Origin: Saccharomonospora xinjiangensis XJ-54
Lineage (GTDB): Bacteria; Actinomycetota; Actinomycetes; Mycobacteriales; Pseudonocardiaceae
Length of the DNA stretch: 64,000 bases
Reading direction: 5' to 3'
Assembly: GCF_000258175.1 (NCBI RefSeq)
Contig: NZ_JH636049.1
Coordinates: 4,441,482-4,505,481, forward strand
The notes under the pieces were generated by a model that worked only from the letters and a program-made list of their open reading frames with translations, had not been told where the DNA came from and did no database searches. Position 1 is the first letter of the stretch. Every line of letters starts with the position of its first letter. Of the stretch, positions 33,007-41,278 are shown piece after piece. A program made the translations under genes and the position numbers.

Positions 33007-34167
33007 ATGAACGACACCACGGACATCCGCCCCTTCACTCTCGACATCCCGCAGGCCGACATCGACGCGCTGCACGCCAAGCTGGACGCCACCCGCTGGC
33101 CCGATCCGCTGCCTGGCGACGGGTGGGACACGGGCGTGCCCGTGGCGTGGCTCCGGGAGCTCGCGCACTACTGGCGGCACGGCTACGACTGGCGCGAGGC
33201 CGAGGCGGAACTGGGCGCTCTGCCGCAGTTCACGACCACGATCGACGGCCAGCACATCCACTTCCTGCACGTGCGGTCGGCCGAGGCGGACGCGACGCCG
33301 CTGCTGTTGACCCACGGCTGGCCGGGGTCGATCGTCGAGTTCCTCGACCTCATCGGCCCGCTCACCGACCCTCGCGCCCATGGAGCGGCCGACGCGCCCG
33401 CGTTCCACGTCGTCGTGCCGTCGTTGCCCGGCTTCGGGCTGTCGGGCCCGATCACCGAGAGCGGCTGGGACAGCGGTCGCATCGCGAGGGCGTGGGCGGA
33501 ACTCATGCGACGTCTTGGCTACGAGCGTTACGGCGTGCACGGCGGTGACATGGGCGCGGCCGTGTCACCCGCGGTCGGCAGGGTCGCGCCGGACGCGGTG
33601 GTGGGGGTGCACGTCAACGGCACTCCCGGTCTGCCCCCGATGTCGGTTTCCGAGGAGGAACGGGCTTCCTTGTCCGATCTGGAACGGGACAGGCTGCGGC
33701 GCATCGAGGCGTTCATGCAGGAGGAGTACGGCTACGTCGCCATCCAGTCCACGCGCCCGCAGACACTCGGTTACGGCCTGAGTGACTCGCCGGTGGCGCA
33801 GCTGGCGTGGATCATGGACAAGTTCCGCGAGTGGACCCACCCGCGTGAGGCGCTGCCCGACACCGTGATCGACCGCGACCGGCTGCTCACCAACGTGATG
33901 CTGTACTGGCTGACGGGCACGGCGAGCTCGGCCGCCTACGTCGGGTACGCGCAGGACGCGCCGTGGGGCGAGGTCAAGGAGAACTCGGGTGTCCCCACGG
34001 CGGTGATCGTGTTCGCGCACGACGTCGGCATCCGCCGCTACGCCGAGCGGGAGAACACGATCGTCCGCTGGACCGATGTGGACCGGGGTGGCCACTTCGC
34101 CGCGCTGGAGGAGCCCGAGCTGCTGCTCGCGGACCTGCGTGAGTTCTTCGGTGGGTTGACAGGCTGA
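33007..34167 (+). CDS. Epoxide hydrolase (alpha/beta hydrolase with EHN domain)
   Basis: 386 aa. The N-terminal epoxide hydrolase domain (RPFTLDIPQADIDALHAKLD, TRWPDP) precedes the alpha/beta fold: LLLTHGWPGSIVEFLDLIGP (oxyanion HGWP), HGGDMGAAVSP with the nucleophilic Asp, and DRGGHFAALEEPELL with the catalytic His. Hydrolyses epoxides to diols; the natural substrate is unknown. ATG 33007 was chosen because the domain starts directly after it. Confidence 0.9.
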   Translation: MNDTTDIRPFTLDIPQADIDALHAKLDATRWPDPLPGDGWDTGVPVAWLRELAHYWRHGYDWREAEAELGALPQFTTTIDGQHIHFLHVRSAEADATPLLLTHGWPGSIVEFLDLIGPLTDPRAHGAADAPAFHVVVPSLPGFGLSGPITESGWDSGRIARAWAELMRRLGYERYGVHGGDMGAAVSPAVGRVAPDAVVGVHVNGTPGLPPMSVSEEERASLSDLERDRLRRIEAFMQEEYGYVAIQSTRPQTLGYGLSDSPVAQLAWIMDKFREWTHPREALPDTVIDRDRLLTNVMLYWLTGTASSAAYVGYAQDAPWGEVKENSGVPTAVIVFAHDVGIRRYAERENTIVRWTDVDRGGHFAALEEPELLLADLREFFGGLTG

Positions 34168-34326
34168 AAGGCGGTGATCCGTTCGGTTCCGCGACCCGCT
34201 CCGCTGTCTCGATTCGAGCGGTGGGGCGGGTACGCGGGCCGAGGACGGGTGCGGCTGTGACGCCGATGGTCAGGTCACCGGAACCGGACTCGGCGACGGC
34301 AAGAAGACGATACTGTTGTGGGCGCC

Positions 34327-34920
34327 ATGGATGTGCGGGCTTACGCGACCGCGGTCGCCGTGTGTGCCGGTCTGGCGGGCAGGTTGCCGGACGACGCCCT
34401 CAGCGCGGTGTGCGACCACTACGCCGGGGGAGAGCCGGAGCTGGCCGAGTCAACGTTGTTGTTGTCGCTCGCGCAGGAGCGAATCGGGATCACCGAGGAG
34501 GAGCGCCGGAACATCCGCTCGATCCTGGGGAACCCGGCTGACCCGGATCTCGACGATGTTCCGGTCGCCGAGGAGGTGCCACCACTGGCGTATCGCTTCG
34601 GCCCCGTGGGGCCGGCTGACGCGCCCGGCACGGAGAAGGCGGACGCCATCCTGTCGGCGGAAGCGGCTCGCCACGGTGGTCGCCGTTTGCGGCGTGCCTG
34701 GCGGGAGCCGCTGGAGGGCGCGCGGGACGGAGTCGCGTGGGTGTACGTGCTCCAGGTGGCTGAGGGCACGGACACGCTCGTCGCACGGGCGGGTCCGTCG
34801 TCGCGGCTGTGGGTCTTGTCGAAGGAGACGTGGCCGCTGGAGGTGGTCGTCGAGGGACGGCTGCTGCCGCCGTACCAGGCCGCCGCTCTCACCGCAGCAC
34901 GCGAGGTGTGGTCGGCCTGA
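34327..34920 (+). CDS. Conserved hypothetical protein
   Basis: About 197 aa from ATG 34327 (GTG 34318 also possible). TACTGT at 34311-34316 just before the start could be a -10 of a leaderless transcript. The N-terminal half is helical (YATAVAVCAGLAGRLPDDAL, EEERRNIRSILGN); the C-terminal half is beta-rich (GVAWVYVLQVAEGTDTLVAR, WPLEVVVEGRLLPPYQ). No family recognised and no operon partners. Confidence 0.5.
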   Translation: MDVRAYATAVAVCAGLAGRLPDDALSAVCDHYAGGEPELAESTLLLSLAQERIGITEEERRNIRSILGNPADPDLDDVPVAEEVPPLAYRFGPVGPADAPGTEKADAILSAEAARHGGRRLRRAWREPLEGARDGVAWVYVLQVAEGTDTLVARAGPSSRLWVLSKETWPLEVVVEGRLLPPYQAAALTAAREVWSA

Positions 34921-34999
34921 GAGCCGGGTGCGTCACAGCGAGGGCCGCCCTTGCATGTCCTCTGTGGATGGTGGGTATCGCGGGACGAATCGCCCGTGC

Positions 35000-36205
35000 T
35001 CACGCCGCGGCGCGGCTCGGCGAATCGCCGGAAAGCTGATTCCGATACGCCGCGAGGCGCGCGGTCCTGTTGACGGTGAGGGCCCCGACGAGACGCCCTT
35101 CGCGGTGGTAGCTCACCTCGAGGCGCCGTCCCATGAGGTCGTGTTCGTGCACGCGGACCTCGTCGTGCAATGCGGGAAGGCCGATCGAGCGGATGCGGGC
35201 GCCGTGCAGGTCGGACCAGAACGACGGTACCCCGGTGAACGCGGGCGCCTCGTCGGGGGAGAGGAGCGTGCGCGCCGCCGCCGCGCCCTGCTCCGCGGCG
35301 TTGGTCCAGTGGCCGAGCGGCATCGCCTCGCCGCCGGCGAGTGGCTGCGGAACTCTGGCCACGTCACCGGCCGCCACGACGCCAGGCACCACGGCTCCGT
35401 GGACGTCGAGCGCCCTCAGCTGCCGGTCGCAGCGCACCCCGTTCTCGATGTCGAGGCCCGAGCCTGCGAGCCAGGCCGTCGCCGGGACAGCACCGAGGGC
35501 GAGCAACACCACGTCGGCCGCGAGCGCCGTGCCGTCGGCCAGCTCGGCACCCGTGACCCGGCCGTCCTCGGAGCGGAACCGCGTCACGGTGGTGCCGGTG
35601 CGCAGGTCGATGCCCGCCTCGTGCTGGAGCGCGGCCACGAACGAGCCGACCTCCGCACCGGCGCTGCGGTCGAGCGGCTGCTGTCCCGAATGGACGATCG
35701 TGACCTCGGCGCCCCTGGTGCGTGCCGCTGCCGCGACCTCGTTGCCGAGGAAACCGCCGCCCACGACGACGAGCCGTGCGCAGGGACGCAGGTGCGCGCG
35801 CAGCGCGACGGCGTCGTCGCGGGTCCTGAGGGTGGCGACGCCGTGGGCGGGGACCTGCGCGGGGCGTGGCCAGCCGCGTGCGTCGGCTCCCGTGGCCAGC
35901 AGCACCCCGTCGTAAGGCAGGCGTGTGCCGTCGGCGAGGGTGATCACTCGCCGATCCGGCTCCAGGCGCACGGCAGGCGAACCGAGTCTCCACTCCACGT
36001 CGAGGTCGCCGGGCACGGGCAGGGCGACCTCGACCGGGGTGTCGGAGGTGAGCAGTTGTTTGGACAGCGGTGGGCGGTCGTAGGGCGGGTGGGTCTCCCC
36101 GCCGACGACGGTCAGGCGGCCGGTGAAGCCGTGCTGCCGCAGCGTTTCGGCCGCGCGCAGACCGGCGAGCGAGGCGCCGACGATCACCAGGTGCCGTGCG
36201 GTCAC
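35000..36205 (-). CDS. Ferredoxin reductase-like FAD/NAD(P)H oxidoreductase
   Basis: 401 aa from GTG 36205, which overlaps the ferredoxin stop (GTGA). Two Rossmann motifs: HLVIVGASLAGLRAAETLRQ for FAD and RLVVVGGGFLGNEVAAAART for NAD(P)H. PPYDRPPLSKQLL, LATGADARGW and VVAAGDVARVPQPLAGG match the rubredoxin/putidaredoxin-reductase group with a C-terminal reductase_C domain. Should pass electrons from NAD(P)H to the adjacent ferredoxin, usually for a cytochrome P450; no P450 gene is nearby. Confidence 0.88.
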   Translation of the reverse strand: MTARHLVIVGASLAGLRAAETLRQHGFTGRLTVVGGETHPPYDRPPLSKQLLTSDTPVEVALPVPGDLDVEWRLGSPAVRLEPDRRVITLADGTRLPYDGVLLATGADARGWPRPAQVPAHGVATLRTRDDAVALRAHLRPCARLVVVGGGFLGNEVAAAARTRGAEVTIVHSGQQPLDRSAGAEVGSFVAALQHEAGIDLRTGTTVTRFRSEDGRVTGAELADGTALAADVVLLALGAVPATAWLAGSGLDIENGVRCDRQLRALDVHGAVVPGVVAAGDVARVPQPLAGGEAMPLGHWTNAAEQGAAAARTLLSPDEAPAFTGVPSFWSDLHGARIRSIGLPALHDEVRVHEHDLMGRRLEVSYHREGRLVGALTVNRTARLAAYRNQLSGDSPSRAAA

Positions 36206-36399
36206 GACGAGTGCTCCGAGATGGTGATCGCGCGCACGGGGCAGCTGGCCGCTGCCGCCTTGACACGGTCGAGCAGCTCCGAGGGTGCGGTGTCGGCGTG
36301 GACGAGGCGGTCGTCGTCGTCGAAGGAGAAGACCTCGGGGGCGGCGAACACACACTGGCCGTGACTCTCGCACAGGGTCATGTCCACGTGGATGCGCAT
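36202..36399 (-). CDS. [3Fe-4S]-type ferredoxin
   Basis: 65 aa. Cluster ligands C10 and C16 in TLCESHGQCVFAAPEVF and C53 in ASCPVRAITI; the missing middle Cys (His at 13) indicates a 3Fe-4S cluster as in P450-partner ferredoxins. ATG 36399 starts MRIHVDMTLC. Coupled to the downstream reductase. Confidence 0.9.
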   Translation of the reverse strand: MRIHVDMTLCESHGQCVFAAPEVFSFDDDDRLVHADTAPSELLDRVKAAAASCPVRAITISEHSS

Positions 36400-36437
36400 G
36401 GGTGACTCCGTTTCGCGGGGTGGGGGGAGGGCGGGGT

Positions 36438-37361
36438 TCAGCGTGGGGGTGGGTTGAATCGCGAGAAGGCGGGTTCGCTCCACCTCAGGGGACTGGCGTT
36501 GGTGATCTCTCTGACCGCGTCGATGGAGAACTCGACGAGTCGCTGGGCGCCGGGGAAGGAGGCGAGCGCGCCGGGGTCCCACACGGTGCGGGCCGTTCCG
36601 GTGAGGTGGAGCGCGGTTCCGGTGTCCCAGCCGGGGAAGACGAGCCCCGCCCTGGAATTGACGGCGAGGTTGCCCAGGGTGAGGAACATGGCGTTGCCGA
36701 TGTAGTCGGGCCAGCGCAGCGTGGTGGGGGAGAGCACATCGACGAAGCCGGGATTGCCGCCACGGTGGGAGGCGTCGGCGTCGCCGCTGTCGGAGGCGGT
36801 GGCGACGAAGAAGGTGTCGGCCGCCCTGATCGTGTCCTGCTGGCCTTGGCTCAGCGCGGTGCTGTCGGTGACACGGCGGTCCTGCGGCGGAGGCGTGTCC
36901 GCGCGGTGCACGGGCTGCCTTTTCTGGATGTACTTGGGGCAGTTGGCGATGACCTGGTCGAGGTCGATCTCGATCCGGCCGCCATGCGTCACGGCGCGTC
37001 CGTTGAGCCGCATGCGGCGGCGAGTGGCGGGCTCGATCGCGATGGCGCCCACCCGCAGTGGTCGCCGTGGGTTCGCGTCGGCGATGGCGTCGGCCAGCGG
37101 ATCGCCGGGCTGGGGCAGTGTCTCGACGACGAGACGGTCGGGTTCGGGGGCGCTCAGGAATCCGGGTTGTCCGACGAGCTGGGTCGCCCAGAGCCTGCCC
37201 TCGGCGTCGGGTGCACCGATGACGATCATGGGCTGGGTGGCGAGGAATGCCGCGGCCACCTCGGGAACGGCGTTGTGGATGCCGCCGAGGGAGAACCGAG
37301 CCTGGTCGCCGAGCCCGGCGCGCTCCTGCACCGCGCGTTCACCGCTGTGGTAGGTGGCCAC
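36438..37361 (-). CDS. Pyridoxamine 5'-phosphate oxidase-like flavin protein
   Basis: 307 aa. Two split-barrel halves: LATQPMIVIGAPDAEGRLWA, PLRVGAIAIEPATRRRMRLN and IANCPKYIQKRQPV in the first, ADTFFVATASDSGDADASHR, MFLTLGNLAVNSRAGLVFPG and LHLTGTARTVWD in the second. Such proteins bind FMN or F420 and act as oxidoreductases of unknown substrate. It lies between a VOC gene and the ferredoxin pair, all minus strand, so it may belong to one oxidative operon. Confidence 0.8.
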   Translation of the reverse strand: MATYHSGERAVQERAGLGDQARFSLGGIHNAVPEVAAAFLATQPMIVIGAPDAEGRLWATQLVGQPGFLSAPEPDRLVVETLPQPGDPLADAIADANPRRPLRVGAIAIEPATRRRMRLNGRAVTHGGRIEIDLDQVIANCPKYIQKRQPVHRADTPPPQDRRVTDSTALSQGQQDTIRAADTFFVATASDSGDADASHRGGNPGFVDVLSPTTLRWPDYIGNAMFLTLGNLAVNSRAGLVFPGWDTGTALHLTGTARTVWDPGALASFPGAQRLVEFSIDAVREITNASPLRWSEPAFSRFNPPPR

Positions 37362-37391
37362 GGCTGTCCTTTCGAAGATGGTGGGGTCGGT

Positions 37392-37853
37392 TTAGAAGAA
37401 GCCGCAGGTGGGGGCGCCGGCGACGGGTGCCTTCTTGGGGTCGGCCCCGGTGGGCGCGTAGATCTCCAGGCGGATGCCGTCGGGGTCGGAGAAGAAGATG
37501 CCGCCGGACTCGCCGTTCTCGCCGTGCGGCACGACGCCGTCGTAGGTGAACTCGGCGCCCAGTTCGCGCAGCACGTCGGCCTTGGCGTTCACCTCGTCGA
37601 TGGTCTCGACCTGGAACGAGAGGTGGTGAAGGCCCGGCGTGTTCGTGCTGAACGTGCCCTCGCTCTGCTGCCACAGCGCGACGAGCAGCTGGCCGTCCCT
37701 GCCGAGGAAGGCCCAGCGGCGGTCGTCCTCCTTGCCCTCCGCCATCACCTCGAAGCCGAAAACGGTGCCGTAGAAGGTGATCGACCGGGCGACGTCGGTC
37801 ACGTTGAGTCCGATGTGTCCGGTGGTCAGCTTGCCTTCAGAACTCACAGTCAT
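37392..37853 (-). CDS. VOC-family (glyoxalase/dioxygenase-like) protein
   Basis: 153 aa from ATG 37853. LTTGHIGLNVTDVARSITFY (His ligand), PGLHHLSFQVETIDEVNA (His ligand) and FFSDPDGIRLEIYAPTG (Glu ligand) give the usual metal site of the vicinal oxygen chelate fold. The specific reaction is unknown. A good promoter is visible upstream (37902-37930), so it heads the minus-strand operon running to the ferredoxin reductase. Confidence 0.85.
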   Translation of the reverse strand: MTVSSEGKLTTGHIGLNVTDVARSITFYGTVFGFEVMAEGKEDDRRWAFLGRDGQLLVALWQQSEGTFSTNTPGLHHLSFQVETIDEVNAKADVLRELGAEFTYDGVVPHGENGESGGIFFSDPDGIRLEIYAPTGADPKKAPVAGAPTCGFF

Positions 37854-37901
37854 CACATGCCTTGGGTCGGTGGTCGCGATCCGTCGCAACCAATGAAATG
37901 A

Positions 37902-37959
37902 ACTTTAACGGTTAGAATTGGCGGCGTCAACCGGCTACCTGAAGAACATCGGTTAGACT
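37902..37959. promoter_or_regulatory. Divergent promoter region with 12-bp direct repeats
   Basis: On the minus strand TTGACG (37930-37925), 17 bp spacer and TAAAGT (37907-37902) form a sigma-70-like promoter for the VOC gene. AACGGTTAGAAT (37907-37918) and ATCGGTTAGACT (37948-37959) are 12-bp direct repeats 41 bp apart; the first covers the -10/spacer of that promoter, the second precedes the CGNR regulator start. Candidate operators for the CGNR protein (inference). Confidence 0.5.
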
Positions 37960-37968
37960 CGTGTGGTA

Positions 37969-38577
37969 ATGCCGACCGACACCCCGAGGACGAATCCGGT
38001 GACATCCGCAGCGGACCCGCGACCGCTCATCGGCGAGCCGCTGTCCATCGACCTGCTCAACACACGCTGGATCGACGGCGACGGTCGTCACGACCTGCTC
38101 ACCGACGTCGAGGGGCTCGCCGTGTGGCTGTCGTCGCCGCACGTGCGCAGCGCACTCGGCGACCTCACCTCCGAGGCCGACGACGTCACTCTCGAACGAC
38201 TACTGCTCGCGAGAACGGCGCTGGACGGCCTGATCGCGACACTGCCCGACTTCGACGGCGAGGCCGTCGCCTCGGCGAACGCGACCCTGGCCCACGGGTG
38301 GATCGAGAGATCACTCGCGGAGGAAGGGCCGCTCAGTGTCGTCAGGGTGGACGTGCCGTCCTGGGGCCCTGCGTGGGCGGCGATCGACGACTTCCTCCGC
38401 CTTGTCGGCGAACGTCCCGACCGCATCAGACCGTGTGCCAACCCCGCGTGCATCCTGCACTTCTACGACATCTCGAAGAGCGGACGGCGCCGCTGGTGCT
38501 CGATGTCGGGGTGCGGCAACCGCGCCAAGGCGCAGCGGCACTACCAGCGCACCACGAAAGGCTCGGCGTCATCCTGA
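37969..38577 (+). CDS. ABATE-domain/CGNR zinc-finger transcriptional regulator
   Basis: 202 aa. The N-terminal ABATE-like domain (LIGEPLSIDLLNTRWIDGDG, LAVWLSSPHV) is followed by a C-terminal CGNR zinc finger: RPCANPACILHFYDISKSG and RRWCSMSGCGNRAKAQRHYQ with four Cys. Proteins of this type are stress-linked DNA-binding regulators. No ribosome-binding site precedes ATG 37969 (GTG 37963 also in frame), so translation may be leaderless. Divergent from the VOC operon, which it may repress. Confidence 0.88.
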   Translation: MPTDTPRTNPVTSAADPRPLIGEPLSIDLLNTRWIDGDGRHDLLTDVEGLAVWLSSPHVRSALGDLTSEADDVTLERLLLARTALDGLIATLPDFDGEAVASANATLAHGWIERSLAEEGPLSVVRVDVPSWGPAWAAIDDFLRLVGERPDRIRPCANPACILHFYDISKSGRRRWCSMSGCGNRAKAQRHYQRTTKGSASS

Positions 38578-38683
38578 GGCCGCGGTGCTCCAGCGCGCCC
38601 GAGGTCAACGTGCGCGTGCGCCGCTCCGGGACGGTCCGCGAACAACGGGCGGCCCTGGGGTGACGCTGGCGTGTCGCCGGTGT

Positions 38684-39847
38684 TCAGCCCCTGGCCGCCA
38701 CACCCGCCCTGGCCTGCTGTTGCAGTGCCTCGTCGGCGGCGCCCAGCGCGAGGCGAACCGCGCCGAGGACCACCGCCTCCTGCCCCACGGTCGAGGCCGC
38801 CAGCCGCGGCGTGCGCACGCAGACATCGCCGATGTGCTTCTCCAGCCGGGGGAGCAGCAGGTCGCCCGCGCTCGCGAGCCCGCCACCGAGCACGATCATC
38901 TCGGGGTCCACGGTCAAGGTCATCGCCACAGCCTGGCGGGCCAGTACCGCGCAGAACCCGTCCACGATTTCCACGGCACTCGCCTCGCCCGCCCTGGCAT
39001 CGTCAAGAATCCGTTCGGTCGCACTGTGGTCGCCGGTCCGGCCTGGCTCGCCGGTGGCGGGGCCCAGCAGCGCCTCCCGCGACCGCTCCCACGTGTCGAA
39101 GTCGAGCAGGCCGATCTCGCCTGCCGCGCCACCGAAACCGCGGTGCACCCTGCCGCCGAGAACGAGCCCGGCGCCGATGCGGCGCCCGATCAGCAGGTAG
39201 ACGAGGTCATCGACATCCCGGGCGACGCCGTGCGCGCGTTCGGCCAGTGCCGCGAGGTTGGCGTCGTTGTCCACCAACACTGGGCAGGAGAACGAGCGGG
39301 AAAGCCTTCGTGCCAAGGGAAAATCGACCCAGCCTGGAATCACTGTGGACAGTGTGACGGTGCCGTCGGGTGCGATGATGCCGGGGCAGCCGACCGCCAC
39401 GGCCATCACCTGTGAGCGTTCGACGCCCGGGCTGGTCAGGCACCTGGTTCCGACGTCGCGTACCACGGCGAGCCTGGCCTCCGCGTCGAGTGCCGGATCG
39501 ACCCGGGTCTCCGCCATGTGCACGGTCTCGCCGTTGAGGTCGGCGAGAACACCGAGCACTCTGTGTGCGCCGACGTCGAGGCCGAGGACGTAGCCGCTGT
39601 CGCCGCGGAAGGCGAACCGTCGCGCGGGGCGGCCGACCCTGCGTTGCCTGGCCTGGTGCTCGGCGGCCCAGCCCTGCGCCACGAGGTCGTCAACGGCGGC
39701 CTCCACGGTGGGCCGGGACAGGCCCGTGGCGCGGGCGAGGTCGGTGATCGTGGCGGGACCCGACTCGCGCAGTGCCGAGAGCACGGCGACCGAGTTGATC
39801 AACCGCAGGAGCGACTGGCCGCCGCTCTCGGGGCGTGAAGTGGACAC
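38684..39847 (-). CDS. ROK-family transcriptional regulator
   Basis: 387 aa from GTG 39847 (GGGAG 5 nt upstream; an ATG 13 codons earlier is less likely). Winged helix ATITDLARATGLSRPTVEAA, then a ROK sugar-kinase-like domain: GYVLGLDVGAHRVLGVLADL, VLVDNDANLAALAERAHG and GRRIGAGLVLGGRVHRGFGG. The zinc motif CxCGxxGCxE usual after GAAGEIG is missing here (no cysteines). Divergent from a sugar-type ABC operon, so it is the likely repressor responding to its sugar. Confidence 0.9.
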   Translation of the reverse strand: MSTSRPESGGQSLLRLINSVAVLSALRESGPATITDLARATGLSRPTVEAAVDDLVAQGWAAEHQARQRRVGRPARRFAFRGDSGYVLGLDVGAHRVLGVLADLNGETVHMAETRVDPALDAEARLAVVRDVGTRCLTSPGVERSQVMAVAVGCPGIIAPDGTVTLSTVIPGWVDFPLARRLSRSFSCPVLVDNDANLAALAERAHGVARDVDDLVYLLIGRRIGAGLVLGGRVHRGFGGAAGEIGLLDFDTWERSREALLGPATGEPGRTGDHSATERILDDARAGEASAVEIVDGFCAVLARQAVAMTLTVDPEMIVLGGGLASAGDLLLPRLEKHIGDVCVRTPRLAASTVGQEAVVLGAVRLALGAADEALQQQARAGVAARG

Positions 39848-39891
39848 GAACTCTCCCTTGACCAGACGCCAATCATCGTAGAGCATGCCAC

Positions 39892-39919
39892 ATTAATTAA
39901 AGGAAGTTTCGTTAATAAC
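39892..39919. promoter_or_regulatory. AT-rich palindromic elements, candidate ROK operator
   Basis: ATTAATTAA (39892-39900) and GTTAATAAC (39911-39919) are two near-palindromes centred about 19 bp apart in the only AT-rich stretch between the ROK gene and the oxidoreductase gene. ROK regulators typically bind TTAATTAA-type sites. The second abuts the GGGAGG ribosome-binding site (39925-39930). Confidence 0.45.
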
Positions 39920-39934
39920 TCCCTGGGAGGACCT

Positions 39935-41278
39935 GTGCCAGCGCCGGTCACCATCGCCGTAGTGGGCGCGGGTGTGCGAGGACGGACCTACGCCGCGTGC
40001 GCCGCGGCCACGGGTAAGGCGACGGTCGTCGCCGTCGCCGAACCACGCGCCCAAGCCCGCGACACGCTCGCCGCCGAGCACGGCATCGGCGCCGACGCCG
40101 TGTTCGACGACTGGCGCGCGTTGCTGGAACGGCCACGGATCGCCGACGTCGCGGTGATCGCCACCCAGGACGCCGACCACGTGGAACCCGCCGTCGAGCT
40201 GGCGCGGCGCGGCTACCACCTGCTGCTCGAGAAGCCGATGGCCACCTCGGAGGCCGACTGCGAGCGCATCGTCTCCGCGGCCGAGGACGCGGGCGTGCTG
40301 CTGGCCGTGTGTCACGTGTTGCGCTACATGCCGTACTCGCGTCGGCTGAAGGCCATCGTGGACAGTGGCCGCATCGGCGACATCGTCAGCGTCGAGCACC
40401 TCGAACCGGTGGGGTGGTGGCACCAGGCGCACTCCTACGTGCGCGGCAACTGGCGCAGGGAGGACACCTCCACGTTCATGCTCATGGCGAAGTCGTGCCA
40501 CGACCTCGACTGGCTGACCCACCTGATCGGCAGGCCCGCGGTGCGGGTGTCGTCCTTCGGTGGCCTGTACGAGTTCCGCCCGGAACGCAGGCCCGACGGC
40601 GCTGCCGACAGGTGCCTCGACTGCGCCGTCGAACCGACGTGCCCGTACTCGGCGCCCCGCATCTACCGGCCCCTGCTCGACGAGCCCGACCGGCTGTGGC
40701 CGCTGTCGGTGGTCACCGACGATCGCACCGAGGAGGGGTTGCTCTCCGCGCTGCGCGACGGCCCCTACGGCCGCTGCGTCTACGCCTGCGACAACGACGT
40801 CGTGGACCACCAGGTGGTGAACCTCGAATACACCGAAGGAGTCACCGCCTCGTTCACCATGACCGCGTTCACCCCGCTGGACTTTCGCAAGACCCGCGTG
40901 TTCGGCACCCGAGGCTCCATCGAAGGTGACGGGCGCACGATCACCGTGCACGACTTCCTCGACGGAACCGAGGTGATCGACGTCGAATCCTCGGGCGGAG
41001 CCACGGCCGACGACGGGCACGGCGGCGGGGACCAGGGCTTGGTCGAGGCATTCGTGGAGGCGGTGGCCACCGGCGACGCCGGGCACATCCTGTCGAGCGG
41101 AAGGGAAAGCCTCGACACCCACCGGCTCGTGTGGGCGGCGGAACGCGCACGGCGAACCGGCACCGTCGTCACCCTCACCGACCCGGTGCCCTCGGCCACA
41201 GCGCACCACATGGCAGCACCAGGCACAGCATCGACAGATTCAGCACCCTCAGGGGCCCATTCGGAGGTGGCACGATGA
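39935..41278 (+). CDS. Gfo/Idh/MocA-family oxidoreductase
   Basis: 447 aa from GTG 39935. Rossmann motif TIAVVGAGVRGRTYAACAAA, the family EKP motif in YHLLLEKPMATSEADCERIV and a catalytic-type His in SCHDLDWLTHL. A Cys cluster DRCLDCAVEPTCPYSAPRIY is also present, as in some sugar-dehydrogenase members. NAD(P)-dependent oxidation or epimerisation of a sugar or cyclitol is expected. First gene of an operon with a sugar ABC importer; its stop overlaps the next start (ATGA). Confidence 0.9.
   Translation: MPAPVTIAVVGAGVRGRTYAACAAATGKATVVAVAEPRAQARDTLAAEHGIGADAVFDDWRALLERPRIADVAVIATQDADHVEPAVELARRGYHLLLEKPMATSEADCERIVSAAEDAGVLLAVCHVLRYMPYSRRLKAIVDSGRIGDIVSVEHLEPVGWWHQAHSYVRGNWRREDTSTFMLMAKSCHDLDWLTHLIGRPAVRVSSFGGLYEFRPERRPDGAADRCLDCAVEPTCPYSAPRIYRPLLDEPDRLWPLSVVTDDRTEEGLLSALRDGPYGRCVYACDNDVVDHQVVNLEYTEGVTASFTMTAFTPLDFRKTRVFGTRGSIEGDGRTITVHDFLDGTEVIDVESSGGATADDGHGGGDQGLVEAFVEAVATGDAGHILSSGRESLDTHRLVWAAERARRTGTVVTLTDPVPSATAHHMAAPGTASTDSAPSGAHSEVAR

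Noticed and set aside
34316..36364. 682-aa plus-strand frame over the ferredoxin reductase
   Set aside because: Antisense of a clear flavoprotein reductase; no ribosome-binding site.
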